Of a DNA stretch of 64,000 nt, positions 1 to 9,453 are shown one piece after another. The stretch's first letter is position 1. The number at the start of each line of letters is the position of its first letter. The position numbers and the translations under genes are program-made. This DNA comes from Rhizobium johnstonii 3841 (GTDB taxonomy: Bacteria > Pseudomonadota > Alphaproteobacteria > Rhizobiales > Rhizobiaceae). The notes below the pieces were generated by a model. The model searched no databases. It was not told the origin of the DNA and saw nothing but the letters and a program-made list of their open reading frames with translations. The stretch is taken from contig NC_008380.1 of the NCBI RefSeq assembly GCF_000009265.1, forward strand, positions 1,617,501 through 1,681,500. The letters run 5' to 3'.

Positions 1-249
1 GCGATATTCTTCCTGGCCTTCCTGCCGCAATTCGTCGTCGAAGGGGGAGGGCCGGCATGGGCACAGCTCATGCTGCATGGCGGGCTCATCATCGTCGTTG
101 CCGCCTTCATCGAACCACCGCTCGTCCTTCTCGGAGGGCGCCTTGCTAACGCGATCAGGCATAATCAAAAAATCGGACTATGGCTCGATCGCGGCCTCGG
201 TGCGCTTTTCCTCGCGCTCGGTGTCCGTCTCGCCCTCAGCAGCCGCTGA
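1..249 (+). CDS. LysE/RhtB-family exporter, C-terminal part
   Basis: The window opens inside this gene. The last 82 codons are read in frame 1 to a TGA at 247-249. The fragment starts with FFLAFLPQF, a stretch typical of the LysE/RhtB/ThrE amino-acid exporters, followed by two hydrophobic segments (about residues 24-45 and 66-80) and a basic GRLANAIRHN loop. Members are inner-membrane exporters of amino acids or homoserine lactones, but the substrate cannot be told from this part. The gene is convergent with alr, whose stop lies 8 bases away, so the two genes share almost no terminator space. Confidence 0.75.
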   Translation, partial: AIFFLAFLPQFVVEGGGPAWAQLMLHGGLIIVVAAFIEPPLVLLGGRLANAIRHNQKIGLWLDRGLGALFLALGVRLALSSR

Positions 250-257
250 GAGGAAGG

Positions 258-1427
258 CTATTCCTCGGCCACGTAGCGCCGCTCGTGGCGGAGGCCCATG
301 CTGGTCAGGATCTCGTATCCGATCGTGCCGGATGCCCGCGCCACATCGTCCACCGGCATGTTCTTTCCAAACAGTTCGACATAATCCCCGGCGCGCACGG
401 CATTGTCAGGCAGGTCGGTGATATCGAAGATCGTCAGGTCCATGGTGATCCGGCCGGCGACCGGCACCTTGTGTCCGGCGATGAAGCCTTGCCCGCCTTG
501 CGGCACCACTTGGCGCAGTGGCACGCCGCCGCTCGACTGGCTGCGCATGTAGCCATCGGCATAACCGGCCGAGGCGATCGCCAGCCGGCTTTCACGGCGA
601 AGCTGCAGCGCCCGCCCATAGCTGACGGTCTCGCCGGCTTCGACGCTGCGCACCTGGATGATGCGCGCTTCTGCCGTGGCCACCGGCCGCATCGGGTTCG
701 CCATGCCGCAGACGGCTTCGCCGCCATAGAGCGCAATGCCGGGGCGGGTCAGGTCGAAGTGATAATCCTCACCGAGAAAGATGCCGGCCGAGGCGGCAAG
801 ACTTGAATCGATGCCTTCATAAGCGGCGCTAACCCTGTGGAATGATTCGAGCTGCTGCCGGTTCATCGCATGGGTGGGATCATCGGCGCAGGCGAGGTGG
901 CTCATGACAAGCACGGGCGCGAAGCTCGCCGGCCGTGAGACGTCGTCGGCGAGCGCGATCGCATCGTCGATATGCAGTCCGAGCCGATTGAAGCCGGTAT
1001 CGACATGCAGCGCGCAGGGGTAGTCGCCGTAATCGGCAAGCACCGCCATCCAGAAGGCGAGCTGTTCGTCGGAGGAAATCACCGGCACCAGATCGTTTTC
1101 GAAGAAGCGCCGCTCGGTGCCCGGCCAGATGCCTGAGAGCACGAAAACGCGCGCCTCGGGCGCATAGAGGCGAAGCGTCACGCCCTCGTCGACGGTCGCG
1201 ACGAAGAAGTCGCGCGCGCCGGCCATATAGAGCGCTTCGCCGGCATCCTCGATGCCCATGCCATAGGCATCCGCCTTGACGACCGCCGAGGCGCGCGCCG
1301 CACCGGAGCGTCGCGCCATATCACGCCAGTTCTCCGTCAGAGCGGTCAGGTCGACGGTCAACCGCAGGCCGGCCGAGGCAAAGTTGTCGTCTTCGGGGGC
1401 GTCGAAAATTTCGCTCATGATCCACAT
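258..1427 (-). CDS. alr: alanine racemase
   Basis: Interconverts L- and D-alanine with PLP and so supplies D-Ala for peptidoglycan. The 389-residue length is normal. The PLP lysine is visible in SAVVKADAYGMG (Lys51 from this start), and GYADGY and the GRITMDL segment near the end belong to the C-terminal beta domain that completes the active site of the dimer. It lies about 90 bases downstream of dnaB on the same strand, a common alphaproteobacterial arrangement. The start is uncertain: ATGs at 1427 and 1418 are both in frame and neither has a convincing Shine-Dalgarno sequence. Confidence 0.93.
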   Translation of the reverse strand: MWIMSEIFDAPEDDNFASAGLRLTVDLTALTENWRDMARRSGAARASAVVKADAYGMGIEDAGEALYMAGARDFFVATVDEGVTLRLYAPEARVFVLSGIWPGTERRFFENDLVPVISSDEQLAFWMAVLADYGDYPCALHVDTGFNRLGLHIDDAIALADDVSRPASFAPVLVMSHLACADDPTHAMNRQQLESFHRVSAAYEGIDSSLAASAGIFLGEDYHFDLTRPGIALYGGEAVCGMANPMRPVATAEARIIQVRSVEAGETVSYGRALQLRRESRLAIASAGYADGYMRSQSSGGVPLRQVVPQGGQGFIAGHKVPVAGRITMDLTIFDITDLPDNAVRAGDYVELFGKNMPVDDVARASGTIGYEILTSMGLRHERRYVAEE

Positions 1428-1515
1428 CGAAAAGAGGCCGGAGAAGATTCACCGGCCAGTTTAAAGATCAACTATGTCAAGGGAAAGCCCGGCGCTGCAT
1501 GCAGCATCCGCGCGA

Positions 1516-3018
1516 TCAGTGCTCTTCATATTGGGTGAAGGAGGGATCGGCGAGATCGGCAAAGCGCGTGAATTCCGACTGGAAGGCGAGCTTCACCGTG
1601 CCTGTTGGCCCGTGGCGCTGCTTGGCGATGATGACGTCGGCCGTGCCCTTCACCTTGTCGAACAGCGCTTCCCATTCAGGATATTTGGGATCGTGGATGT
1701 CGCGCGGCTCCGAATTTTTGACGTAATATTCCTCGCGGAACACGAAGAGCACGACGTCGGCGTCCTGCTCGATCGAGCCGGATTCGCGAAGGTCGGACAG
1801 CTGCGGCCGCTTGTCGTCGCGGCTTTCGACCTGACGCGAAAGCTGCGACAGCGCGATGATCGGAACGTTGAGTTCCTTGCCGAGCGCCTTGAGGCCGGTG
1901 GTGATCTGGGTGATTTCCTGCACGCGGTTGTCGCTGGATTTGCCCGAGCCGGTCATCAGCTGAATGTAGTCGACCACCAGCACGTCGAGGCCGCGCTGAC
2001 GCTTGAGACGGCGAGCGCGTGCTGAAAGCTGGGCGATCGAAATGCCGCCGGTCTGGTCGATGTAGAGCGGCACCTTCTGCATCATCATCGAGCAGGCGAC
2101 GAGCTTTTCGAAATCGGCATCGTTGATGTCGCCGCGGCGGATCTTCGAGGAGGAAACTTCGGTCTGCTCGGAGATGATACGGGTGGCAAGCTGTTCCGAC
2201 GACATTTCGAGCGAATAGAAGCCGACGACGCCGCCGTTCTTTGCCTTCATGCTGCCGTCCGACTGGACTTCGCCTTCGTAGGCGGCGGCGATATTGTAGG
2301 CGATGTTTGTAGCAAGCGAGGTCTTGCCCATGCCGGGGCGTCCGGCAAGCACGATCAAGTCCGACCGCTGCAGGCCACCCATCTTGGAATCCAGCGAATG
2401 GATGCCGGTGGAAATGCCGGAAAGTCCGCCGTCGCGTTCCTTGGCGACAGCCGCCATGTCGATCGCCAGCGCAACCGCATCATTGAAAGCCTGGAAGCCG
2501 CCGTCGTAGCGGCCGTTTTCCGCCAATTCGAAGAGGCGGCGTTCGGTATCCTCGATCTGCGACTGCGGCGGCATGTCGAGCGGCGCGTCATAGGCGATGT
2601 TGACAACGTCCTCGCCGATGGTGATCAGCGCCCGGCGCAGCGCCAGGTCGTAGATCGCCCGGCCGTAATCCTCGGCATTGATGACGGTGACGGCATTGCT
2701 GACGAGGCTCGCCAGATATTGCGAAACCGTCATGTCGCCGACCTTCTCGTCGGCCTTCAGGAAGGTCTTGATCGTCACCGGGTTGGCGATCTTGCCCATG
2801 CGGATGATATCGCCGGCAACCTCGAAGATCTTCCGATGCAGCGGCTCATAGAGATGGATCGGCTTCAGGAAGTCCGACACCCGGTAATAGGCGTCGTTGT
2901 TCATCAGGATCGCACCCAGAAGCGCCTGCTCGGCTTCGATATTGTTGGGTGCTTCGCGATAATGCTGCTCCGACGGAGCAACGGCTGCAATCTTTCGAGC
3001 GGCGTCGTTCATCATCAT
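1516..3018 (-). CDS. dnaB: replicative DNA helicase DnaB
   Basis: The hexameric helicase that unwinds DNA at the replication fork; 500 residues. The N-terminal domain (NIEAEQALLGAIL, about residues 26-40) is the collar that binds primase, and the C-terminal RecA-like ATPase carries the Walker A GRPGMGKTS (about 226-234) and the VVDYIQLM Walker B region. Three consecutive ATG codons (3018, 3015, 3012) precede NDAARK. The longest of these was taken, because residues further upstream do not look like DnaB. It follows rplI in the rpsF-rplI-dnaB run, but 421 bases and a terminator separate it from rplI, so it probably has its own promoter. Confidence 0.95.
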   Translation of the reverse strand: MMMNDAARKIAAVAPSEQHYREAPNNIEAEQALLGAILMNNDAYYRVSDFLKPIHLYEPLHRKIFEVAGDIIRMGKIANPVTIKTFLKADEKVGDMTVSQYLASLVSNAVTVINAEDYGRAIYDLALRRALITIGEDVVNIAYDAPLDMPPQSQIEDTERRLFELAENGRYDGGFQAFNDAVALAIDMAAVAKERDGGLSGISTGIHSLDSKMGGLQRSDLIVLAGRPGMGKTSLATNIAYNIAAAYEGEVQSDGSMKAKNGGVVGFYSLEMSSEQLATRIISEQTEVSSSKIRRGDINDADFEKLVACSMMMQKVPLYIDQTGGISIAQLSARARRLKRQRGLDVLVVDYIQLMTGSGKSSDNRVQEITQITTGLKALGKELNVPIIALSQLSRQVESRDDKRPQLSDLRESGSIEQDADVVLFVFREEYYVKNSEPRDIHDPKYPEWEALFDKVKGTADVIIAKQRHGPTGTVKLAFQSEFTRFADLADPSFTQYEEH

Positions 3019-3387
3019 CCGTTCTGTCTTTTTCCAGCTCCGGATTTGCAATTCCGGACGCGAAAATCAAGAGGCTACGAAAGGAGCGGGGGCTCGCTTC
3101 GCCTAAATCCTGAACGCTGTGCACGTTGTTCGACTTCTCCACAGTCTTGGGCGACACAAAGGAGAAATACTGGCAGTGTCACCCACACGACACGGTATGG
3201 CGCCGACTCAGCCCATCCGCTTCGGAGAACGCTACTTTAGCGCGATGCGATAAGGCACGCAGCAAAAACATCCGGAAGATCCCCTTAAAAAAAGCGAGCC
3301 GATCAGCGGCTCATATTGAAGGGATGGAAACGAAAAAGCCCGGCGCGGTGGCCGGGCTTTCGTTCACGCGGATCGCTCCGACGAGAA
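3019..3387. other. intergenic region between dnaB and rplI
   Basis: About 370 bases without a credible gene. At the rplI end is the rplI terminator (separate entry). The remainder must hold the dnaB promoter, reading leftward, but no hexamer pair with good spacing was convincing. Short ORFs on both strands here have no family resemblance and no ribosome binding site. Confidence 0.6.
3331..3362 (-). terminator. intrinsic terminator of the rpsF-rplI operon
   Basis: On the minus strand, AAAGCCCGGC and GCCGGGCTTT pair perfectly around a 6-base loop and are followed by a T run. It sits 26 bases after the rplI stop and should end ribosomal-protein transcription before dnaB. Confidence 0.85.
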
Positions 3388-3966
3388 TTATGCTTCGTCT
3401 TCGTCGACGCCGTCGGCTTCGGGATCGAAGAAGTCTTCCGGACGCAGCGCGTCTTCGTCGACGCCGTAGATCGCGTCGACCGAAGTGAGTTCTTCGCCCT
3501 TGGACTGGCGCTCTGCCTCTTCGGCAGAACGGGCAACGTTCAGCTCGACGTGGATTTCGACTTCGGCATGCAGCTGCAGCTCGACCTTGTGCAGGCCGAT
3601 CGACTTGATCGGCGTGTTGAGGTGAACCTGGTTGCGGCCGATGTTGAAGCCTTCGGCGCCGAGAATATCGACGACGTCACGGGCAGCAACCGAACCGTAG
3701 AGCTGGCCGGTTTCGCCGGCGGAGCGCACGACGATGAAGGACTTGCCGTCGAGAACGTCGGCGACCGTCTGGGCTTCCGACTTGCGCTCGAGGTTGCGGG
3801 CTTCGAGCGTCGCGCGCTCGGCTTCGAAGCGGGTCTTGTTGGCGGCGTTGGCGCGCAGCGCCTTGCCGAGCGGCAGCAGGTAGTTGCGGGCAAAGCCGTC
3901 GCGAACCTTTACGGTTTCGCCCATCTGGCCGAGCTTGGAGATGCGTTCGAGAAGGATGACTTGCAT
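3388..3966 (-). CDS. rplI: 50S ribosomal protein L9
   Basis: A ribosomal protein that binds 23S rRNA and spans the L1 stalk base. The N-terminal RNA-binding domain ([16 protein letters not shown], then [10 protein letters not shown]) is diagnostic and is followed by the long helix rich in Glu/Arg. At 192 residues it is longer than the roughly 150 of E. coli L9, the extra length being an acidic tail ending in DGVDEDEA, common in rhizobia. The start at 3966 has an AAGGAAAA ribosome site upstream. It follows DUF2232 by 22 bases in the rpsF operon. Confidence 0.95.
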   Translation of the reverse strand: MQVILLERISKLGQMGETVKVRDGFARNYLLPLGKALRANAANKTRFEAERATLEARNLERKSEAQTVADVLDGKSFIVVRSAGETGQLYGSVAARDVVDILGAEGFNIGRNQVHLNTPIKSIGLHKVELQLHAEVEIHVELNVARSAEEAERQSKGEELTSVDAIYGVDEDALRPEDFFDPEADGVDEDEA

Positions 3967-3988
3967 TTTCTTTTTCCTTTCTTGTGTC

Positions 3989-4975
3989 TCAGATTTTCGT
4001 ATCGGATTGTTTGGGGGCATCGGCATCTTTCGTCGGGGTCAGTGCGATCGCCTTGCGCGTATCGCTGAGACCGAGGACGAGGATGAGGAGAGCTGGCAGC
4101 AGCATGAGCATCGAGGCCAGATAGCAGAGGATGAGGGCCGGTATGCGCCAGTCCTTGCCGCGCGTGCGGAAATGCAGCGAGGCGAAACCGGAAAGCATGA
4201 AACCGGCACCGAAGGCGCCGATCACGGTCGCGCCGACCAGTGCCGGGACGCCGCCGAAAAAGCAGGCGGCAAGCCCGGCCAGGAAGATGAAGATCGAGTT
4301 GCGGTTCATCCGCAGCGACGAGGGAATGTCCTCGCGCGGACGAAGGCCGCGGCCGGAGGCTGCAACGATGCGCACGGCGAAATAATAGGCGGCAAACAGC
4401 ATGCTGACCCACATGCCGCCCTGCAAAGCCGGCAGCATCAGCAGGATCAGCGACTTGGTCTGCGCGGTCGCTGCCGGATCGGGCATGAATTCCGGCTGCT
4501 GCTGCTTGAGCGAGGTGATCAGCAGATCGACGATCGGATCGGTAATTTCAGGCCCGTAGCCGATGATCACGCCGATGACGATGACGGCGAGTGTCACCAG
4601 ACCGCAGAGATGCAGCAGGATATCGGAGAGCGGATACCAGGCAAGCAGATGGTCGGGTCCGCCGAGTTCGGCGGCCGGACGCGCCAGATTGGCGAGATGG
4701 CTGAGCCAACCGGCCGGCAGCAGCGTCACCATCGTCATGATCAGCGCGAAGGAAGGCGAGATCAAGATCGCGCCGAGTGCCGCGGCGCTGACGACGGCCG
4801 AGACCGCGGCGGTATTGCCCCAGCCGAGCCCGACGATCAGGATCGGCAGAGCCGAGGCCGTGTAGAGAAGCGCGCTGAAAAACGACGGCTGCATGCTCGC
4901 GCCCAGCACCAGCAGGGCGGCGGTCAATCCGGCGAGTGCGCCGATCAGCAGCGTTTTAATGTTCGGTCGTTTCAA
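3989..4975 (-). CDS. DUF2232 (YybS-like) multi-pass membrane protein
   Basis: A 328-residue inner-membrane protein with about eight hydrophobic segments, beginning with a helix right after MKRPNIKT. The family (DUF2232) is regularly found between rpsR and rplI in alphaproteobacteria and near rplI in Firmicutes. Its function is not established; distant similarity to energy-coupling or S-component-like transporters has been suggested. The C-terminus is charged ([20 protein letters not shown]) and probably cytoplasmic. It lies 156 bases after rpsR and 22 bases before rplI, so co-transcription is likely. Confidence 0.8.
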   Translation of the reverse strand: MKRPNIKTLLIGALAGLTAALLVLGASMQPSFFSALLYTASALPILIVGLGWGNTAAVSAVVSAAALGAILISPSFALIMTMVTLLPAGWLSHLANLARPAAELGGPDHLLAWYPLSDILLHLCGLVTLAVIVIGVIIGYGPEITDPIVDLLITSLKQQQPEFMPDPAATAQTKSLILLMLPALQGGMWVSMLFAAYYFAVRIVAASGRGLRPREDIPSSLRMNRNSIFIFLAGLAACFFGGVPALVGATVIGAFGAGFMLSGFASLHFRTRGKDWRIPALILCYLASMLMLLPALLILVLGLSDTRKAIALTPTKDADAPKQSDTKI

Positions 4976-5131
4976 GGTCGCTGTCCTGCTTCATCAAGCA
5001 GTTAGAGGATGTTGCTGAATCAGATTCAGAAACGTCTCAACATGGGTTTTAAGAGTTCCGATCCGCGCCCATCGCGGAAGGGAAAAGGGAAGGCATGAAT
5101 GCCTTCCCTCAAGAGTGTTTGCGTCGGCCGA

Positions 5132-5380
5132 TTAGGCGACGACGTAGGGCAGCAGGCCGAGGAAACGGGCGCGCTTGATCGCCTGGGCGAGTTCGCGCTG
5201 CTTCTTCTGGGAAACGGCCGTGATGCGGGACGGAACGATCTTGCCGCGCTCGGAAATGTAGCGCTGCAGCAGGCGTACGTCCTTGTAGTCGATCCGCGGC
5301 GCGTTGGCGCCGGAGAACGGGCAGGTCTTGCGGCGGCGATGGAACGGGCGGCGGACCGGAGCGGAGGAAGTTTCAGACAT
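5132..5380 (-). CDS. rpsR: 30S ribosomal protein S18
   Basis: An 82-residue small-subunit protein that pairs with S6 on the platform. RRKTCPFSG, the [19 protein letters not shown] core and the RAIKRAR-like basic helix (here [15 protein letters not shown]) are the family hallmarks. It begins 14 bases after rpsF in the same operon. Confidence 0.97.
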   Translation of the reverse strand: MSETSSAPVRRPFHRRRKTCPFSGANAPRIDYKDVRLLQRYISERGKIVPSRITAVSQKKQRELAQAIKRARFLGLLPYVVA

Positions 5381-5394
5381 ATCTCAGATCTCCC

Positions 5395-5862
5395 TTATAC
5401 ACGGTCTTCGCGCGGACGGCGCGGACGGTCGTCACGGTCGCCGAAGCCACCTTCACGCGGCGGACGCGGGCCACGGTCACGATCACCGAAGCCGCCTTCA
5501 CGCGGGCCACGGCCGCCTTCACGCGGACGGTCGTCACGGTCGCGCTTCTGCATCATGGCAGACGGACCTTCTTCATGCTTCTCGACGGCAATCGTCATGT
5601 AGCGAAGAACGTCTTCGCTGATGCGCATCTGACGTTCCATTTCCTGGACGGCAGCAGCCGGTGCATCAATGTCCATCAGGGCATAGTGCGCCTTGCGGTT
5701 CTTCTTGATGCGGTAGGTGAGGGACTTGAGGCCCCAGTTCTCGATACGCCCGACCTTACCGCCATTCGCTTCGATCACACCCTTGTACTGTTCTACGAGG
5801 GCGTCGACCTGCTGAGCGGAAATATCCTGCCGGGCAAGGAATACATGTTCATAAAGAGCCAT
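5395..5862 (-). CDS. rpsF: 30S ribosomal protein S6 with repetitive charged C-terminal tail
   Basis: S6 binds the 16S rRNA platform as a dimer with S18. Residues 1-95 form the normal fold ([39 protein letters not shown]). Residues 104-155 are a low-complexity extension rich in Arg, Asp, Gly and Pro, built from repeats of [10 protein letters not shown], with imperfect DNA repeats underneath at about 5398-5545. E. coli S6 also ends in a modifiable tail (poly-glutamate), but this basic/acidic Arg-Gly tail is different. First gene of the operon, with a candidate promoter about 220 bases upstream. Confidence 0.95.
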   Translation of the reverse strand: MALYEHVFLARQDISAQQVDALVEQYKGVIEANGGKVGRIENWGLKSLTYRIKKNRKAHYALMDIDAPAAAVQEMERQMRISEDVLRYMTIAVEKHEEGPSAMMQKRDRDDRPREGGRGPREGGFGDRDRGPRPPREGGFGDRDDRPRRPREDRV

Positions 5863-6177
5863 GACAGCTTTGCCTTTCTTGCGTTTGGTTCAACCCGATA
5901 TTCGGCGGCTAAGCCTCAACGACTGCTCCTGATTGGGCGGACCCAGGCAAGAAAGCGTTTCCGAGACGGTCGAGAGCGGAGACACGGGAGGCTGGAACGC
6001 TTCCGTTCCGAACGATTTCCAATAGGAAACCGGCCCTCCGTTCAGCCACCAGCCAGAAGACCGGGTTAACGAACAGGGCGGCTTATACGGATTTTTTGGG
6101 CAAAGGCAAGCGCAATCGGACAACCGAACCCGATGCAGGCTAATGGCCGGCATCGGGCAGGCGCCAAACAAATATGA
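5863..6177. other. intergenic region upstream of rpsF
   Basis: About 315 bases between rpsF and the Tas-like gene. It holds the candidate rpsF promoter (separate entry) and a long untranslated leader. A 93-codon minus-strand reading frame (5890-6171) is present but resembles nothing and lacks a ribosome site. A leader this long before a ribosomal operon could carry an S6:S18 autoregulatory structure, but none was confirmed by eye. Confidence 0.5.
6082..6109 (-). promoter_or_regulatory. candidate sigma-70 promoter of rpsF operon
   Basis: On the minus strand TTGCCT (6109-6104) and TATAAG (6087-6082) are separated by 16 bases. This fits the alphaproteobacterial housekeeping consensus and points toward rpsF. 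The leader would be about 210 nt. Confidence 0.45.
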
Positions 6178-7221
6178 TCAAAGCGTCAGCGGATACTGCC
6201 GGTGCACCTTGGCGATTTGCGCCAGAATCTCGTTCGAAAGCGTAATGTCTGCCGCGCCGATATCGATTTTCAACTGCTCCATCGAGGTCGCGCCGATGAT
6301 GGCTGAAGTCATGAAGGGCCTGGACAGGCAGAAGGCGAGCGCCATTGCTGCCGGGTCGAGGCCGAATGTTGCGGCGATCTGCAGATAGGCTTTGGTCGCC
6401 GGTTCCTGCAACGGCTGCAGCCGGCCGCCGATATCGGGGTTGATCGAACCGCGCGAACCCTTCGGCCTGATACCATCGACATATTTGCCGGAGAGGATGC
6501 CGCCGGCGAGCGGCGAATAGGCGAGCAGCCCGACATCCTCATGATGCGAGAGTTCGGCGAGATCGAGATCGAAATGGCGGTAGAGCAGGTTGTATTCGTT
6601 CTGGACGCTGGCGACCCGCGGCAGGCTCTTCTCTTCGGCGAGTGTCAGGTATTTCTGTATGCCCCAGGTGGTTTCGTTGGAAAGCCCGATCGCGCGGATC
6701 TTGCCCTCCTTCACCAGCGCGCCGAGCGTTTCCAGGATGTCGAGCATATTGGCGACGGTCTCGTCGCGGTCCTGATTGAAGGGATTGTAGCTCCAGTTCT
6801 GGCGGAAATGGAAATGGCCGCGGTTCGGCCAGTGGATCTGGTAGAGGTCGACATAGTCCGTCTTCAGCCGCGTCAGGCTGGACTCGAGCGCCAAACGGAT
6901 ATTCTTTGCATCGGCACCTTCGCCGCCGCGCAGATAATCGCGGCCGCGGCCGGCGACCTTGGTGGCGAGCACGATATCGCCGCGCTTTCCGGTCTTCTCG
7001 AACCAGCTGCCGATATAGTCTTCCGTCCGGCCCTGTGTCGCGGCCGAAACCGGGGTGGTCGGATAAAGTTCGGCCGTATCGAAGAAATTGACGCCCTTCT
7101 CGACGGCGTAATCCATCTGCGCATGCGCATCGGCTTCGCTGTTCTGCGAGCCCCAGGTCATGGTGCCAAGGCAGATCTCTGAAACGGAAATATCGGTGCG
7201 GCCTAGTGAATTGTACTTCAT
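6178..7221 (-). CDS. tas: Tas-like NADP(H)-dependent aldo/keto reductase
   Basis: A 347-residue TIM-barrel oxidoreductase. Its sequence follows E. coli Tas closely, including GTMTWGSQNSEADAHAQMDY near the N-terminus, AELYP with the catalytic Tyr, the catalytic Lys in VLATKV, and YQIHWPNRG with the active-site His. Physiological substrates of Tas are not settled; the E. coli protein was found as a suppressor of tyrosine auxotrophy. The start at 7221 (MKYNSLGR) has CAAGG ten bases upstream; a longer frame extending to 7386 is not supported. Monocistronic, divergent from fabD. Confidence 0.85.
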   Translation of the reverse strand: MKYNSLGRTDISVSEICLGTMTWGSQNSEADAHAQMDYAVEKGVNFFDTAELYPTTPVSAATQGRTEDYIGSWFEKTGKRGDIVLATKVAGRGRDYLRGGEGADAKNIRLALESSLTRLKTDYVDLYQIHWPNRGHFHFRQNWSYNPFNQDRDETVANMLDILETLGALVKEGKIRAIGLSNETTWGIQKYLTLAEEKSLPRVASVQNEYNLLYRHFDLDLAELSHHEDVGLLAYSPLAGGILSGKYVDGIRPKGSRGSINPDIGGRLQPLQEPATKAYLQIAATFGLDPAAMALAFCLSRPFMTSAIIGATSMEQLKIDIGAADITLSNEILAQIAKVHRQYPLTL

Positions 7222-7433
7222 GGAAAAACCTTGGGAGAGGTGAAAGCCTTGGGAAGGTCCGCGCAAATCTAGGCTGGATTTGGCGGAGCGCAAGAGCAAA
7301 AACCGGGCTTTTGCGCGCGCGCGAAAGGCTTTGCGGAGAATGAGCCGCCACTTGACTCTGCCGGAAAGAATGTCAATTGGAGGCAAAACAGCCTTAAGGG
7401 GCGCAATCAGGGGCAGGAGCCAGGGACACGAGG

Positions 7434-8378
7434 ATGACCATTGCTTTCACTTTTCCCGGCCAGGGCAGTCAGGCCGTCGGCATGGGCAAGGATCTCGCCG
7501 AGAATTTTGCCGAAGCCCGAGCCGTTTTCGAAGAGGTCGATGAGGCACTCGGTGAAAAGCTTTCGGATGTCATGTTTAACGGTCCCGAGGATACGTTGAC
7601 CTTGACGGCGAACGCCCAGCCGGCGCTGATGGCCGTCTCCATCGCCGTCATCCGCGTTCTCGAAGCCAAAGGGCTGGATCTGAAATCCAAGGTCGCCTAC
7701 GTCGCCGGCCACTCGCTCGGCGAATATTCGGCACTTTGCGCCGCCGGCACCTTTTCGCTCGCCGACACCGCGCGGCTGTTGCGCATCCGCGGCAATGCCA
7801 TGCAGGCGGCCGTCCCTGTCGGCGTCGGCGCCATGGCCGCGATCATCGGCCTCGAACATGCCGACGTCATCGCCGTCTGCGAAGAGGCGTCCGTCATCGG
7901 CGCCTGCCAGATCGCCAACGACAATGGCGGCGGCCAGATCGTCATCTCTGGCGAGAAGGCAGCTGTCGAAAAGGCGGCGGCCCTTGCGACCGACAAGGGC
8001 GCCAAGCGCGCCATTCTGCTGCCGGTCTCTGCTCCGTTCCATTCGATGCTGATGGCGCCCGCCGCCGACGCCATGCGCGAAGCGCTGGCAAAAGTCGCCA
8101 AGTCCGACCCCGTCGTGCCCGTCATCGCCAATGTCCGTGCCGCCCCGGTGACCGGCGCCGATGAAATCGCCAGCCTGCTGGTCGAGCAGGTGACCGGTCA
8201 GGTCCGCTGGCGCGAGACGGTGGAATGGTTCGCCGGAAATGGCGTGACGACACTTTATGAACTCGGTTCCGGCAAGGTGCTGACCGGCCTTGCCCGCCGC
8301 ATCGACAAGACGATCAACGGCATCTCCGTCAACGGTCCGGCGGACATCGACGCGGCCGTCGCCGCCCTCATGGCCTGA
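7434..8378 (+). CDS. fabD: malonyl-CoA:ACP transacylase
   Basis: Transfers malonyl from CoA to ACP to prime fatty-acid elongation. 314 residues, normal length. The nucleophile is Ser94 in GHSLGEYSA, with the FPGQGSQ motif at the N-terminus and the catalytic His in APFHSML (about residue 204). It opens a fab cluster on this strand (fabD, fabG, acpP, fabF). Confidence 0.97.
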   Translation: MTIAFTFPGQGSQAVGMGKDLAENFAEARAVFEEVDEALGEKLSDVMFNGPEDTLTLTANAQPALMAVSIAVIRVLEAKGLDLKSKVAYVAGHSLGEYSALCAAGTFSLADTARLLRIRGNAMQAAVPVGVGAMAAIIGLEHADVIAVCEEASVIGACQIANDNGGGQIVISGEKAAVEKAAALATDKGAKRAILLPVSAPFHSMLMAPAADAMREALAKVAKSDPVVPVIANVRAAPVTGADEIASLLVEQVTGQVRWRETVEWFAGNGVTTLYELGSGKVLTGLARRIDKTINGISVNGPADIDAAVAALMA

Positions 8379-8429
8379 TTGGTATCCCCGGACACCGGAT
8401 TTGGTGTCCCTGTTATAAGGAACGTTTCC

Positions 8430-9167
8430 ATGCTCGATCTTTCCGGCCGCAAGGCTCTCGTCACAGGCGCATCGGGCGGTATCGGCGAGGAAATCGCCCG
8501 CCTTCTTCATAAGCAGGGCGCCATCGTCGGCCTGCATGGCACCCGCGTCGAGAAACTGGAAGCGCTGGCCGCCGATCTCGGCGAGCGCGTCAAGATCTTC
8601 CCGGCGAACCTTTCAGACCGCGATGAGGTCAAGGCGCTCGGCCAGAAGGCCGAGGCCGATCTCGAAGGCGTCGACATCCTCGTCAACAATGCCGGCATCA
8701 CCCGCGACGGCCTGTTCGTGCGCATGAGCGACGAGGACTGGGACAGCGTCATCGAAGTGAACCTGACGGCGACCTTCCGCCTGACGCGCGAATTGACGCA
8801 TCCGATGATGCGTCGCCGCTATGGCCGCATCATCAATATCACCTCGGTCGTCGGCGTCACCGGCAATCCGGGCCAGGCCAATTACTGCGCCTCCAAGGCC
8901 GGCATGATCGGCTTCACCAAGTCCCTGGCGCAGGAAATTGCCACCCGCAACGTGACGGTCAATTGCGTGGCGCCCGGTTTCATCGAAAGCGCCATGACCG
9001 GCAAGCTGAACGACAAGCAGAAGGAAGCGATCATGGGAGCGATCCCGATGAAGCGCATGGGCACAGGCGGCGAGGTCGCTTCGGCGGTCGCTTACCTTGC
9101 GTCCTCCGAGGCTGCTTATATGACGGGCCAGACGCTGCACGTAAACGGCGGCATGGCGATGATCTGA
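8430..9167 (+). CDS. fabG: 3-oxoacyl-ACP reductase
   Basis: NADPH-dependent reduction of beta-ketoacyl-ACP; 245 residues. Cofactor motif TGASGGIG (12-19), NNAG (87-90), and the catalytic Ser139, Tyr152, Lys156 (YCASK) are all present. The start at 8430 has AAGGAA upstream; an in-frame extension to 8379 would begin right after the fabD stop and is not supported. 51 bases after fabD, so the two are probably one transcript. Confidence 0.96.
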   Translation: MLDLSGRKALVTGASGGIGEEIARLLHKQGAIVGLHGTRVEKLEALAADLGERVKIFPANLSDRDEVKALGQKAEADLEGVDILVNNAGITRDGLFVRMSDEDWDSVIEVNLTATFRLTRELTHPMMRRRYGRIINITSVVGVTGNPGQANYCASKAGMIGFTKSLAQEIATRNVTVNCVAPGFIESAMTGKLNDKQKEAIMGAIPMKRMGTGGEVASAVAYLASSEAAYMTGQTLHVNGGMAMI

Positions 9168-9228
9168 AACGACAAACTGTTGGCATGGGAATAATTCCGC
9201 CAATAGCATGTTGAGCAATCACGAACCG

Positions 9229-9258
9229 TTGATTTTCTGGCTTTGCGGCAGACATAAA
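9229..9258 (+). promoter_or_regulatory. possible promoter of acpP
   Basis: TTGATT (9229-9234) and ACATAA (9252-9257) are 17 bases apart in the 286-base gap before acpP. The -10 is poor. It is offered because acpP must be strongly and separately expressed. Confidence 0.3.
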
Positions 9259-9453
9259 GCATGTTAAGCGGGCCATGACTGTGAACAGTCGTCCCGAGAA
9301 AGCAGACGGACCGGCGGGCTTTTTGCAAGCCTGGGACATCTCTGAAGCCGGGTAAACGAGTTTGCCGAGGATGTCTGAAAACATCGCAGGCTGAAACAGG
9401 GTAGGGGTGCCGCGACGGCATTCCGATCAGGACATAAGGTCGAGGAAACCGAC

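Noticed and set aside
3884..5005. A 373-codon plus-strand frame opposite the DUF2232 gene
   Set aside because: Its translation is a run of Arg/Asp/Glu/Gln-rich text unlike any protein family, while the minus strand encodes a coherent membrane protein in the conserved ribosomal order.
5890..6171. A 93-codon minus-strand frame upstream of rpsF
   Set aside because: No ribosome site, no resemblance, and it covers the candidate rpsF promoter.
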